This document shows, piece after piece, positions 1 to 12,370 of a stretch of DNA of 64,000 bases. Every line of letters starts with the position of its first letter. The first letter of the stretch is position 1. Below the pieces are notes generated by a model, which made no database searches, had not been told where the DNA came from, and saw only the letters and a list, made by a program, of their open reading frames with translations. A program made the translations under genes and the position numbers. The stretch is taken from positions 171,245,156-171,309,155 of the forward strand of contig OZ023265.1 of NCBI GenBank assembly GCA_964006375.1, given 5' to 3'. Origin of the DNA: Tillus elongatus (lineage: Eukaryota > Arthropoda > Insecta > Coleoptera > Cleridae).

Positions 1-171
1 TAAGTCTCTGTTATTATTTTTAAGGTTTTTGGGGTGATTCTGCTTTTTGTTTCTGCTACATCTAGTGGCCATTGAGCTTTTGATATTGTAACGATATTTG
101 GTGCAAAATCTCTTTGAAAATAAGATCACCCTGAACTTTGACAAATTCAGGTACTCTTTATTATTAACATA

Positions 172-480
172 TCATTCGTTAACTCTATCTATCGCACATT
201 GAAGCTCTACACAGTCAACTACACTTATAGAAGAATACACTTTAAGTTTGATAAAACGAAGGTGATCGGTCCGCAAAACAAAGTTCAAGTCGTTAATATA
301 AAGTAAGAACAGTAAAGGCCCGAGGTTGGATCCTTGAGGAACACCTGAAGTTGTGTAATAACAAATGAAATCAAAACCCCCAAAGGAGACAAATTTTAGT
401 CTGCTATTCGAGGCGAAGAGAAGCAGAGAGGCGGACAGGGGCCGAGAAACCCGCAGATTTAAGTTTATCAAGTGTAACAC
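172..480 (-). mobile_element. Degraded LINE reverse transcriptase fragment
   Basis: The minus strand encodes about 100 codons with the RT palm motif [19 protein letters not shown], typical of Jockey/R1-type non-LTR retrotransposons. The catalytic FADD/YADD box expected about 20 residues downstream is not recognisable; the line reads RFIKLKVYSS there, so the enzyme is dead. No endonuclease or 3' tail is visible nearby. Only the palm core is left; clade assignment is open. Confidence 0.7.
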
Positions 481-716
481 CCTACGATCGATGTATTAGG
501 AACATGGCAAAATATGGAACACCTACTTTATACCTGCAGTGAAGATTGTGAAATGAAAAGAGCAAGAGCTGAAATTTATTTTGAAGCACTTCTTTACAAT
601 TCCTATCAAAGTAAAGCTTAGTTAATTTTTGTAGCCAAAAAAAATGCTTAATACATCACATAGATAGCATAGAAATAGTTAATACAGCCAAACACCGCAT
701 ATTATGTTATTTAAAG

Positions 717-1700
717 TGGAAAACCGACTTCACAAAAAAATATTCTAAAACAAAAAATGCACTAAAAAGTAAAAAATAATTGCATATTCTTGTCTACAAC
801 TTACAATCAACTTATTTTTTCCACTCAATGTACGATCTATGCATTTACCACCCAAGAATGTAGGTACCCACTTAAACTTAACCTCTAACTCCACACATAC
901 CTATGACTAACAGACAATTATCAAAATATTTATTTAGAGTTCACCTAAGCAGAAAGTTTTAAATATATGTGTAGACTGCTTAAAAGACAATCAAATTATT
1001 AGGATCATATAATGTAAAATTATTGTTATTTTTGGAGTCTGCGTCAGCCAAGATGAGTTTGTAACTATTTAACCTGAAATGTCTTACTATATAACAATTG
1101 GCTTACACACTTAGACGCAGCGCGCAGCGCGGGCGGGTCGATTGCGCGCGCGCGCCCGGAAGAATGGTTGGAGGGGTATAGCCGAGTGAGCGAGGCAAAC
1201 GCGTACGCAAATTCGTTTGTAAAAAGGTTTAATTAGGTATTGGTATATTGTCGTTTTAAGGTTCCAGGATATTGTCACAGTATATTGTATAAAATTTCAT
1301 TTGTAAAATAGATTTCATAAGGTATTCTCGTATTATTAATGTAAGGTATATTGTCGTATTTCCTTGGCTGACACCGACTCCAAAAATAACAATAATTTTA
1401 CATTATATGATCCTCATAATTTGATTGTCTTTTAAGCAGTCTACACATATATTTAAAACTTTCTGCTTAGGTGAACTCTAAATAAATATTTTGATAATTG
1501 TCTGTTAGTCATAGGTATGTGTGGAGTTAGAGGTTAAGTTTAAGTGGGTACCTACATTCTTTCGTGGTAAATGCATTGATCGTACATTGAGTGGAAAAAA
1601 TAAGTTGATTGTAAGTTGTAGACAGAAGAATACGCAATTATTTTTTACTTTTTAGTGCATTTTTTGTTTTAGAATATTTTTTTGTGAAGTCGGTTTTCCA
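717..1700. mobile_element. Long inverted-repeat element (arms of about 337 bp)
   Basis: The left arm (717-1052) starts TGGAAAACCGACTTCAC and ends near GCGTCAGCCAAG. The right arm (1363-1700) is its near-perfect reverse complement, ending GTGAAGTCGGTTTTCCA. The loop of about 310 bp contains a strikingly GC-rich patch (about 1117-1160, runs of GCGC) in AT-rich surroundings. No ORF of use is present, so this is a non-autonomous foldback or MITE-type DNA element. No clear target-site duplication was found at the ends, so the superfamily is unassigned. Confidence 0.75.
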
Positions 1701-1779
1701 TTTTGTTAAAATTTTTGTTTATTTCTTTATTTTTAGTGAATCTGAAGCTTTATATCTGATTTAATTAGACGGAAGCGCA

Positions 1780-2035
1780 ACGGTGTGATCCACAATCATC
1801 ATCAATGTAGTCGAAGTCAATTATATACGCATTATTAAGGATAACTCAAAAACTACTGGTTGGATCCTGATCATATTTATATAGGACCACATGAGAAGCA
1901 CCAGCTTTCAAATAAAAAAAGAATCATCAAAATCGGTTCACATAGAAAAAAGTTCTGAGGTAACACACATAAAAAAAACATACAGTCGAATTGAGAACCT
2001 CCTCCTTTTTTTGAAGTCGGTTAAAAAGAGCCACG
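1780..2035. repeat. Dispersed repeat ending in GAAGTCGGTT
   Basis: This non-coding stretch reads like a common insect dispersed repeat: a segment around GTGGTCC/GGACCACATGAGAAGCACC, then AAAATCGGTTCACATAG, then a pyrimidine-rich end TCCTTTTTTTGAAGTCGGTT. The terminal GAAGTCGGTT is shared with the outer end of the neighbouring inverted-repeat element at 717-1700, so the two may be relatives. The wider identity is from memory of similar sequence and is unverified. Confidence 0.45.
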
Positions 2036-2230
2036 GCCCTGATACTGTGTAGCATATGCAGTTGTAAAACTGAAGATTAGATTAGATACACTCTTAGAAA
2101 AAGCAGCGATTAGATTGGATAAGTTGAAATGCTTCAAAGATCTAAAAAGGCAAATCAATGTTTTTTTTTACTTTATCAAACTCAGAATAAATTATCCTTA
2201 AGGCCTCATAAAAACTCACCTGCTGGATTA

Positions 2231-2554
2231 TTATTCGGTTGGTAGGTTGTAACGGGCATGAAGTTCCGCAACGGTGCAATGAGTGGCGTTGGCCAAATAA
2301 CCTAGAACCACCTGGGAGACGTCTTTCATCTCGTTGTAGTCATGAAGAGCAGTCATGAGAGGTTTAAGATCGGTATTTACACCTTGCGACTCTAAATTCT
2401 TCAGTTCTTCATTCAAGTCAGCCTCTTCCTTCCTGAGATCCTTAAATTTCTGTTTCAACTCGACCAGGGACAACTTCTCGTTTTTTTTAGGAGTTAGTTT
2501 CTTTTTGTGACTGACTTTCTTGGAACCGCTACGTTTTCTTTTCTTGTCGTCCAT
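2231..2554 (-). CDS. SWI5: SWI5-like DNA recombination repair protein
   Basis: A complete 107-residue ORF, probably one exon, running from ATG at 2554 to a TAG at 2231. The first 30 residues are Lys/Arg/Ser-rich and probably nuclear-targeting. Residues about 28-57 are heptad-like and predicted coiled coil (LVELKQKFKDLRKEEADLNE). The C-terminal half carries the conserved SWI5 signature LHDYNEMKDVSQVVLGYLA, followed by VAELHARYNLPTE, close to the family's end. SWI5 pairs with SFR1/MEI5 to stabilise RAD51 filaments during homologous recombination in the nucleus. The length fits the compact metazoan C-terminal core. The neighbours are only repeats, so context adds nothing. The start is the only in-frame ATG before the basic tail. 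Confidence 0.88.
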   Translation of the reverse strand: MDDKKRKRSGSKKVSHKKKLTPKKNEKLSLVELKQKFKDLRKEEADLNEELKNLESQGVNTDLKPLMTALHDYNEMKDVSQVVLGYLANATHCTVAELHARYNLPTE

Positions 2555-2864
2555 TTACTTTTTCAACAACATAAAACACTATAACAAAATAAAATAAATA
2601 GCAACAAAAACATTAATAACGACATTATATTAATAAAATTATTAATAAAATGAAGAGGTAATACTGGTAACTACTGTACTAACATAACATATTATCAGGG
2701 GTGAATACTGCAAACAATTTGCTTAACTAAAAGGCCACTGGATCTAATTTCATGAAGCCACCCACCAATCAGTTGTTTGAAATTTACGAAGCAATAAACT
2801 AACTGCAGTTTTCAAAGAGTCCGGACGCAGCAAGTGAGTTATGATAGCGAATTTTGATGAAACT

Positions 2865-3180
2865 ATTTCAAATCTATCCATTTTTTAGCAATCTGGCCTT
2901 GGATATAGACCACAAGTTCTCAATAGAATTAATGTCCGGTGTGTTTTCAGGCCAGTCTAGAAGGAGAATCTTTTTGTCATTGAAACATTTCACCATCTTC
3001 TTGGAAACATGACACGGTGCTGAATCCTGCTTGACGATTGGTTCGCCAACTGCTTGAACGTTTCCAGTTCTCTGGATAAACACGTTTTCGCACGAATCTT
3101 GATCGGTACCCCTGTACCAAAAACTGTGTCTCATCTGAGTACTAGACATGTGTCCAGTGTTCTGTCCAATGAGCATAAAA
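2865..3180 (-). pseudogene. Tc1-like transposase C-terminal fragment
   Basis: About 100 codons on the minus strand carry two late catalytic segments of a Tc1-type DDE transposase: KQDSAPCHVSK (second Asp) and WPENTPDINSIENLW (third acidic residue, Glu). The spacing fits the DD34E arrangement. The N-terminal helix-turn-helix and the first Asp are missing and no terminal inverted repeats were identified, so it is a relic. The roughly 300 bp between this and the TA array at 3477 show nothing recognisable. Confidence 0.75.
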
Positions 3181-3473
3181 AAGAGTTGGCAAGGTTAAAA
3201 TATTTTTATGCTTTTTCATGACTGGCTTTGAATGTTTTTAACGTATGTTCGCGTAAAGTTACATGTAGTTTTTAAAATGGTTGTTACATTCCTGTTTTTT
3301 GTATATCCTTGTGGCAGAGTTTATCTGTTTTGATGCTTTTGGCTTTGCTTTTCAATTAGTTACAGTGCTTACTCATGAAGATGCTTGGGAACTCAAGCGA
3401 AATATATCGAGTATTTAGTACAGAGTGACTTTCTTTAAAATATTATAACCCTCAAGTTTTTGGTCGTAACTGC

Positions 3474-4196
<723 letters not shown>

Positions 4197-5039
4197 TTTT
4201 AGCGAATTTTCGTAGAAAAAATTCCATATTGAGAAGCCCGCGACCTTAGAATTTTTTAAATATTTCTTCAAAGAAGTGTGAACTAGCCCCCCCGGGGTCA
4301 ATTTCAGTTTTTACATGTTTACATGTATACAGGGTGGTGCATTTTTACTGTAAAGCTCAGTATATCCGGTATTATACGGGAAAATATTATAAAATATATT
4401 TAGAGGGTGTTTTTAGCCGCCTCTTATAAAATTATGTTGACAATCACAGGATGGCCCATAAGTCGTGGGTAATATAAGTTTTCTTCTTTTTTAATAAAAC
4501 ACCCCTTTTATTGTAGTATTATTGCATTTTCCATCTAATTTTAATGCATGCTTGTAAGGAGACAAAATGTCAATTTTAATTTAATCGCCCATCGTTTTCG
4601 AGTTATTTCAATTGTTTTTCAAGTTTTTACATATCAAAAATCGAAGTCCCATGAACATGACGCATATACAGGACGCTCTCAAATTACTTAGCCAATATTT
4701 GTAAAAAAATGGCGAATTTTCATGAAACAGATTGCTAAATCTTCATGTAAACATTTTTAAAATTTCTGTCAAAAAGCTTTCTGTGAACAATTATATCTTG
4801 GCTGGTGTAATTTTTGTGTAAATTACGTGGATAGGTTCGTTGGCCAGGAAAGCCAGGCTAGTTTTTTTGGGAACATTTTAAATTTATCTTCGGAAAAAAT
4901 TTTTGTGCATTTTGAAACAAAAAGTTTGTTTGATGAAATATGGTACATTGTTTCTACTATAAAGGTTACACTATCTACCAAGTTTCATGTCAAACATATT
5001 TAACATTAAAAACAGTTACGCACTGGCTGCGTCCAGACT
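4197..5039 (-). repeat. Family H repeat copy, minus orientation, no TA array
   Basis: On the minus strand the 3' hairpin end lies at 4197-4225 (TTTTAGCGAATTTTCG read on plus), followed by the block complementary to CCCCGGA near 4290-4330 (CCCCCCCGGGGTCAATTTC). The 5' head appears as TTACGCACTGGCTGCGTCCAG at about 5013-5037. The copy is diverged and lacks an expanded array. The internal block ACAGGATGGCCCATAAGTCG recurs near 5270 and 6985. Confidence 0.5.
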
Positions 5040-5700
5040 TCAGTGAATTTTACTAAAAGATTTCCAGAAAATTCATTTGAAATAGACCCTTTCTCAGAGC
5101 TTTGGCAGTAGTTTTAGTTAGAGTTTATGATTTAATAGTCTGTAATATTTAGCGAATTATCGGAGAAAAAAGGTCAATGTATCCGTTAATATACAAGATA
5201 CGAGAAAAAATTGGATATGCCAATTATAGATTGTCTTGAGCTGCATCTTAGAAAATTAATTTTACAATCACAGCGTGGTCCATAAGTGGTTGGTGATACA
5301 AATTTTCTTTTCTTAAATCGAACACCTCTTATGCATTTTTGCATTTTCATCGAAATATAATACATGTTGTGAGAAAAGAAATTCGGGACGCAGCAAGTAC
5401 GTTTTGGTAGCAAATTTTTATTAAATGCTTTAAATTTCAATAACCCAATTTGCTATTAACTTAAGGTTTGTTGGCTAGGAAACCAGTTTTTTCGGGAACA
5501 TTTAAAGTTTATTTTCGGAAACTTTTACAAACAATAAAGTAATTTTGGTGAAATATGGTACATTGTTTCTACTATAATCTAGGTTACGCTGGTAAGCACA
5601 TCTGATGAATGCTTTCTGTAAAAAAATACATATTTGCTATTAAAAACATTTTTATGCAAATTCACTTTCATTACACACTTGGTGCGTCCAGACTTTTTTA
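5040..5700. repeat. Second copy of the 4.1-7.4 kb repeat block
   Basis: The order of landmarks (GAAAATTCATTTGAAATAGACC, TTTGGCAGTAG, a GGTCCATAAGTGGTTGGTG block, a forward GGGACGCAGCAAGTACG head near 5385, and a reverse GGTGCGTCCAGAC head near 5683) is the same as in 4110-5039 and 6770-7415. The last 300 bp is bounded by family H heads in opposite orientation, giving it a MITE-like look. No coding potential is supported. Confidence 0.5.
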
Positions 5701-5981
5701 ACGTCGGTCCATCTCTGCGACTATGGCCAATCACCTACGCCAAAGAGCAGTCTTATCCCACCAACCTGGAAATTTTGCCGAAACTATCTCTTGTAAGCAG
5801 CATAGGGGTTTTCAACGTATTCAACATCACATGGTACATGAAACCGACGGGCTTAACCCCCCATCCAAAAGGCAAAACGTGCAGTCAATTTGCCAGACAC
5901 AATGTACGATCTTAGTAGGTCTTATTTTTCAGTATGTCCTGAATAAATTAATCATAGTTCTGAGAAAGTGATCGACGGGAT

Positions 5982-6053
5982 GTGGTAAGATGCGAACCGG
6001 GAGCCTCTGGTACAGCAAACCAATGTTCCGCCCGATGCGCTGGGTGAAACCAC
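5982..6053 (-). repeat. tRNA-like SINE head (degenerate)
   Basis: Read on the minus strand this gives a tRNA-like unit: an A-box-like CAGCGCATCGGGCGG, an anticodon-type arm TTGGT-TTGCTGT-ACCAG (5-bp stem, 7-base loop), and a B-box-like GGTTCGCATC. The acceptor and T stems do not pair well, so this is a SINE head or tRNA pseudogene rather than a working tRNA. The body beyond it is not recognised. Confidence 0.42.
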
Positions 6054-6073
6054 AGAAGGCACCGATAAAACGG

Positions 6074-6206
6074 TTTTAGTGAATTTTCTTTAAAAAAAAT
6101 TCACTAATGAGGAAATCCCGACTTTTGAATTTTGAAAAATTTCTTCAAATGAGCGCTAATTAGGCCCCCCAGAAAACATATCCGGGGTCAGTTTCATTTT
6201 TTATAT

Positions 6207-6304
<98 letters not shown>

Positions 6305-7415
6305 CACACCGATAACTCAAAAGATAATGGGCCGATTTTGATTAAATTCGGAGAAAAAATTCCTTTTGCAAATGGCTTGGATGAGTTCGTTAAGCAGGAA
6401 AATCTGCCTAGGTTTTCCCGAAAAATTTTGTGTTTTCTTTAGAAAAAAATTTATATCTCCGGAATTAACAAAGCAAGGGCAACCAAATTTGGTACGCAGG
6501 TTTATATCCTTATAAGTAAGTTACCTACCAAAATTTAGCTAAGTGAGTCAAAAGACAAAAAAGTTATAGGCTTTTAAAGAAAAATAAATTGGGGTTTTCC
6601 TCAAAACGTCAATGTGGCGATTTAAAATGTCAAAATTGGCAACATTTAGGCAAATAACTTGAATCTAATACGGGCTATAGAAATAAATTGTCTCGAGAAG
6701 GATATTTTACAAACCCTAAAGTCTTAATTTCAACCGTCATTGTCCTTCATTTTACTAAAATATTTTCAGAAAATTCATTTCAAATAGACCCTTTCTCTGA
6801 TGCTTGGCAGTAGCCTTAGCTATAGAGTTTATCGTTTAATGGTATAAAATTTTTGTCGAATTTTCGTAAAAAATCAATAAAGCTCAATATATCCGTTATT
6901 ATATAAGATATGAAAAAAATTTGTATATATTAATTATAGGGTGTCTTGACCTACATCTTAAAATAATATTTCTACAATTACAGGGTGGCCCATAAGTCGT
7001 TGGTGATACAAATTTCCTTTTTTTTAAATCAAACACGCCTTATGTTATTGCATTTTTGCATTTTCCATCGAGATATAATGCATGTTTGTAAGAAAAGAAA
7101 TTATAGACGCAGCAAGTGCGTTATGGTAGTGAATTTTGATCAAATGTTTCATATTTGAACAGCTCAATTTGCTATTAACCTATAAGGTTGACCAAGAAAC
7201 GTGTTTTTTCGGGAACACTTTAAGTTTACTTTTGGAAATTTTTGTACATTTTCACACAATAAAGTTATTTTGATGAAACATGGTACATTGTTTTTACTAT
7301 ATAGGTTATACTGGTAACCAAATTTGATGCCTGCTTTCTTAAAAAAACACACATATTTGTTATTAAAAACATTTTTATGAAAATTCACTACCATAACGCA
7401 CTTGCTGCGTCCAGA
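6074..7415 (-). repeat. Family H repeat copy, minus orientation, (TA)45
   Basis: On the minus strand this copy runs from the head at 7415 (CTGGACGCAGCAAGTGCG with TAGTGAATTTT) to the 3' hairpin at 6074-6108 (on plus, TTTTAGTGAATTTTC ... GAAAATTCACTA-type arms, here with AAAAAAATTCACTAATG). The array occupies 6210-6300, bounded by TATATGTTTATATA and GTATCACACCGATAACTC. A second forward head lies inside at 7104-7141, so 7104-7415 is bounded by opposed heads. It carries no gene. Confidence 0.7.
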
Positions 7416-7934
7416 ATTTTTTTATTAGAATAAAGCATCCATAAACAAAGAATCCCAGGGTGCTGAATTAAAAACTAGTTTGGAATGTTAATCACTAGCA
7501 ACAATTTTTGGACTTACAGGTTTTGATATATTCTGTCTAGTTTGTTACGAACTTTCAACTGGATCAGTACACACCGTCACTATATCTAAAAATTTGCTAC
7601 AAAAAGCGGCAGAAAACGAAAAAGTTGATATGATAATCAAAAACAAAAACACACGTGCAATGATTTTCTTTAATGAATCAAAGACATTAAAATGGAATAA
7701 AAACAATGTGACAATCTTCGTCTTGACTGTGACGCTTTTGGAGATAACTGAGAATCAATTATTATTTTTAATTAATTCTTGACAGACCGTTTTTGTTTAC
7801 GTGCGTTAAGTTTTCGGTGATTATTCTACGATAAAATTTAATTAAACTGATTGATTGTTTTTGAATTACCTCTTTTTGTGCATTAATTTTTCGGTTTTGA
7901 TTTTGCGACAATTTATTCACGCCGAGGCTATAGT
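7416..7934. other. Unassigned AT-rich stretch
   Basis: I see no coding exon, RNA or terminal repeat here. Short ORFs on both strands are AT-driven and have no recognisable motifs. Confidence 0.5.
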
Positions 7935-8185
7935 TTTTTAGTGAATTTTCTTTAAAAAAATTACTAAAATTCAGAGATCCAAACATTTTAATTTTAAGAA
8001 AATTTCTTTAAATTAGGCCCCCCAGAAAACATTTCCGGGTTCAGTTACAATTTTTATATGTTTATATATGTATCACACCGATAACTCAAAAAATAATGGG
8101 CGGATTGTGATCAAATTTGGTTACTACCTCCCTTTTGCAAGTGGCTCGGATAAATTTGTTAGCCAGAAAAATGTGATCAGTTCAA
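7935..8185 (-). repeat. Family H 3' end with an almost unexpanded TA core
   Basis: On plus this reads TTTTTTAGTGAATTTTC, then GGCCCCCCAGAAAACATTTCCGG, TTTATATGTTTATATATG, then TATCACACCGATAACTC. The core holds only a few TA units, compared with 45-95 in other copies, so it shows the unexpanded state of the array. The head is missing. Confidence 0.65.
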
Positions 8186-8336
8186 ATAGATTAAAGAATG
8201 CTTTGTTTTAATTAGTGAGTCGGATTCCCCTCGTCCGTGCCAGTTCTGAGCTTTAATATATCGAATTTCGACCACCGCACAGGTCCACTAGTTTATATCT
8301 AATAACCGACTAGATTACGTGACTAGGTACTTAGTG

Positions 8337-8466
8337 ATTTTTAGTGAATTTTATTTAACACAATTCACTAAAAAGATCCAGAATTTTGAAACATTTTCTT
8401 CAAATGAGCGCAAACTAGGAGCCTAGAACCCATATCCGGAGCCAGTTTCAATTTTTATATGTTTAT

Positions 8467-8531
<65 letters not shown>
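8337..8531 (-). repeat. Family H 3' end with (TA)31
   Basis: The reversed hairpin end (TTTTTAGTGAATTTTATTT ... AATTCACTAAAAAG) lies at 8337-8378, followed by GAACCCATATCCGGAGCC and the TA array 8470-8531. The sequence then passes abruptly to unrelated DNA (GGGTGCGAGATTTCGC), so the body and head are lost. Confidence 0.65.
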
Positions 8532-8535
<4 letters not shown>

Positions 8536-9490
8536 GCGAGATTTCGCTGGTCAAGCTGGACTGTGCTTACACTAATGGCATTGTCGAAGATTTCACTAGG
8601 TAGCATATACTTCATAACCTAAAATTATTGCCGAATACACAGGTTGTTCCGTTTGAGATGGCCACTCACCAACTTCGTTATTTTTAATGGAACACCTGTA
8701 TATTTTCACATTTGCGGATTCCTTGAGTGATTCTACGTCGAAAATGTATACGGTAGTATGAGCGGAAACCCATCCGTTTTTGAGTTATTTCTTCTTTTTC
8801 AAAAATAATGGCCTTAGCAGTCTTTATTTTAAAAGTCTCGATCTTGGTAAGTGATAGAGAAAGGACTATCATTTTAGCAAAGCAGGTGCGCAATACTATT
8901 GTGATTATCCTAATGTACACTAAAGAGTGACTAGATATACAGTGCGTTCACAAAAGGACATCCACCTCTAACAACTTCAACAATCAAAAACGTTTTTTTT
9001 TTCAAATGGAACACCTGTATATTATTATATCGTCGAACTTGAAATTTCATAACCTTTCATCCTATGAATGCATACCTATACAAAAACTTAAAATATTTTG
9101 AGATATATGATGAAACAACAATTTTAGAATGAATTATACGGCTGTTCGTGTGTAGGAGCTAAGAAATACCCAGTATAAACTGCTCAGTTGGACTTTGAAT
9201 ACTTTACAATCCCAAATAAAACCCCTGAAACATTAAGCGGTTTATTGAAAAATAATATCATAAAGTTTAAACATTATACGTTAAATAAAGGTTTTGCATA
9301 GTATCTATTTCATAACAATAAAAAAATAACTTAAAAACTTTAGAAACGACTAGAATGACTATAACAAACAATGAGATAACAAATATTAATAAAACTAAAG
9401 TAAAGATGTTCCAAGTTACGTCCAATTTCCTGCAGACATAAATGCACTCTTCGTCTAAAAGAGTTTCTAACATTTTGCAATATTGTTGGT
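8532..9490. other. Non-coding repeat-like stretch
   Basis: Two degenerate units about 310 bp apart share AATGGAACACCTGTATATT (near 8689 and 9005), a pattern typical of dispersed non-autonomous elements. No ORF with a recognisable family and no terminal repeats were found. Confidence 0.35.
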
Positions 9491-12040
9491 GTTTTTTTAT
9501 ATATTTCAACAACACACCCCGAGGGCTTACAGCCTGAATACTATCGTACCGTGGGTGTCGACAAGGAGGAAAGGGGCAACTTGTTAATTCTGGACTTGAA
9601 GGTTTGGAGGTTCGGAGGAGAAGAAAAAACATGTGCCGGCAAGGAATTCAACAACTTGGAAGTCCTCGGGACAAAAGAGCGGGCATAACAAAATGTTCTA
9701 TGTCTGGTGACCTGGACAGTAAAAGGGTGCATTCGCTCTGTTCCCCTGGTAGATCTGTTGGGGGCAGCAGGTGGAGGAACTATGGAAGAAAGCTCCTCTG
9801 AGCAGTGCCCGTGCAGATACCCATAAAAAAGAGAGATGTCACCAATAGCACGTCGGTGGGCAAGGGATAGCAGCCTTTGCGTGAGGGTAGGGTCACCGAT
9901 GAGCCGTATAGCTCTCTTCTGAAGGGAGTTCAGGATAGTGAGTGTAGAAGCGGCAGCGGCACCCCAGATGTGGGAGCAGTATTCGAAGTTTGGCCTTATT
10001 TGTGAAGTATATAAGGTATAGAGATTAGCAGGTGAAAAGTATTTGCGAGCCCGTAAGAGGAAACCTAATTTATTAGCAGCCGCTTCTGCAATTTATGTGA
10101 CATGTTGCTGCCAATTGACATTTCGATCCACAGAAATGCCAACAAGTGAAAAGGACTCATTACTTTGAATAATTTGCTTATTCATTATGATGGGTCTATG
10201 GCTAGTGTATCTCTTATGAGAAAGAAAGCAAGACTGAGATTTGGTGGGGTTGAATTGTACAAGATTTCTACTTCCCCAGTCTACTATTTTTTGGAGATCC
10301 ACGGAGACAGAACCCTCCATGAGTCTGCGATCCTCATCTAATTGGGCTAAAGAGACAGGCTTAGAATATTGTATATTTGAGTGGAGGGTGCTGTCGTCCG
10401 CGTAACTGTGAACTGGGTTGGATGTGCTAGAGAAGAAGTCATTGATGTGGAGAAGAAACAAAGTAGGGGCTAAAGCTGAACCTTGATGAACTCCTGCATT
10501 CATTGGATACAGTTCAGAGAAATGGCCATCCACGACAACAGAAATGCTCCGGTTTGAGAGGAAATTGGCTGTCCAGGTACAGACTTTTGGTGGTAGGCCA
10601 TAGGTCGGAAGTTTATTAAGCAGCGCTGCGTGCCAGACCTGGTCGAATGCTTTGGATGTGTCTAGAGCGACAATCTGGGATTCACCGTGTAGTTCCATAG
10701 ACTTGTTCCAAAAATGGGTGACAAAGGAAAGGAGGTCGGCAGTTGATCTGAGCTGACGGAATCCATACTGCCTGTCGTGGATTAGACTGTGTTTTTCAAG
10801 AAATTTTAGTAATTCGGTTTTTATATACTTTTCCATCACTTTAGAGACGACTGGAAGGAGAGAAATAGGACTGTAGTTGCTAGGAAGCGCTTTGGATCAT
10901 TTCTTGGGGGCGGGTTGTACTCGAGCAGTTTTCCAGTTACTAGGGAAAATGCCTCTGTTGCAAGATCTCTGAAACAGACGAGTCAGGACAGGAGCAAGTT
11001 CTGGTGCGCATTTTTTGAGAACAATTGCTGGAATCTCGTCAAGGCCAGAGGCTTTCCTGGTATTAAGAGAAGAGAGCATCTTTCGTACCCTTTTAGTTTT
11101 GAAAATGATATCCGTCATTTTATGCGCGACACTGGGGACTGTTGGTGGTTGAACATTTGGAGGTGGGTTGATAGTAGAATTGCCGGCGAACAACGAGGCA
11201 AAAAGTTCAGCCTTGCCCAGGGCGGTAGAAACAATTTCATTCCCTGAGACAAGAGGTGGGAACGTGCTCTTGCAGAAATTATTCCCAATAGATTTAGCAA
11301 GAGTCCAGAAGGGTTTGCTACCGCTGGACCTTAAGAGGACATTGTTTTTGATGTTGTTATTAAACGAGTTTTTTGCCTCACAAAGAATGCGGACATAGCG
11401 GTTTCTTGCGTCGTTAAATGCTTGACGGTTTTCTTGACTGGGATTGTGTAGAAGCGTTTTGTGAGCTTTGAGCTTTTCAAGTCTGGCCTTGTCACAGGAT
11501 TTAGAGAACCAGGGCTTTTGAGTGGCTGAAGGGGTTTTCTGAGTACGTGGAATAAATAATTCCATGCCAGCTTGGATAATTTCGGTGACGTTTTGTGAGA
11601 TATTAGAGGGGTCAGGATGAGAGAAGCAGACAGACGCCCATGGAAATGAAGAAAAGTAATCCCGCATTTCGTCCCAGTTCGCGGAGTTGTAGTGCCAAAC
11701 GATACGTGGGTGTGATGACTGTGTGACCTGAGGTTGCATTGCGCAGGAAGCAGTGGTCTGAGCGACCAAGGGGGACGGTGATTGATATCGTATAGCATTC
11801 AGGTTTTGCAGTAAGAAGGAGATCCAAGGGATTTGAGCTGTGTGTTGGGATGCGAGGAAAGTAAGTAGGTTGCTGAATCATATTGGCTAAAGAATTGCTG
11901 ACTGCAAAGACCTCCGCTGCTCTCCCTTGTGGATCGGTTTTTAAAGATCCTAGCCATTCCTTATTATGGACATTGAAGTCACCAAGAATAGTGACCTCGG
12001 AGAAAGGATAAGGATCCCTTAAGTTGTAAATTTTCGTTTC
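9491..12040 (-). mobile_element. LINE family A, copy A1 (5'-truncated, frameshifted)
   Basis: The minus strand encodes the end of an AP endonuclease (PFSEVTILGDFNVHN near 11960-12020, then SSNPLDLLLT and PLGRSDHC). A linker follows, then reverse transcriptase with [37 protein letters not shown] and the catalytic box HSYADDSTLH near 10400. It ends in a C-terminal domain with [20 protein letters not shown] at about 9640. Frameshifts break the frame near 10890 and 10090. The 3' UTR at 9491-9560 shares CAACAACACACC and GTACCGTGGGTGTCGACAAGG with copies A2 and A3. The clade is within the Jockey/CR1 group but not fixed. An old copy. Confidence 0.85.
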
Positions 12041-12054
12041 AATTACTTAAACAA

Positions 12055-12211
12055 TTTGAGAAGTATTGCGTTTAAAAAAATATTTTTTAACTTTTTGTTA
12101 AGAAAAATTGGCCGTTAAGATATGAGAACGAACTCATCCAAGCCATTAACAAAATAAGGGTAATTCCCAAATTTGGTCCAAATTTGTGAAGTTATTTTTG
12201 AGTTATCGGTT

Positions 12212-12285
<74 letters not shown>

Positions 12286-12370
12286 ATTTGCTCATTTGAA
12301 GAAATTTTGCGAAAGTCTCACCATCGATACCTCTCCATCAGTGAATTTTCTGAATGAAAATTCACTAAAA
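12055..12370 (+). repeat. Family H partial copy with (TA)34
   Basis: A body remnant (ACGAACTCATCCAAGCCATT, then GAGTTATCGGTTGGA) leads into the TA array 12214-12282. The hairpin end is at 12338-12370 (TCAGTGAATTTTCTGAATG then AAAATTCACTAAAA). The CCCCGGATATGGGTTC block present in most copies is deleted. The head is missing. Confidence 0.65.

Noticed and set aside
5634..5971. Overlapping ORFs of 93 and 82 residues
   Set aside because: They overlap each other in different frames within repeat-derived DNA and show no recognisable motif.
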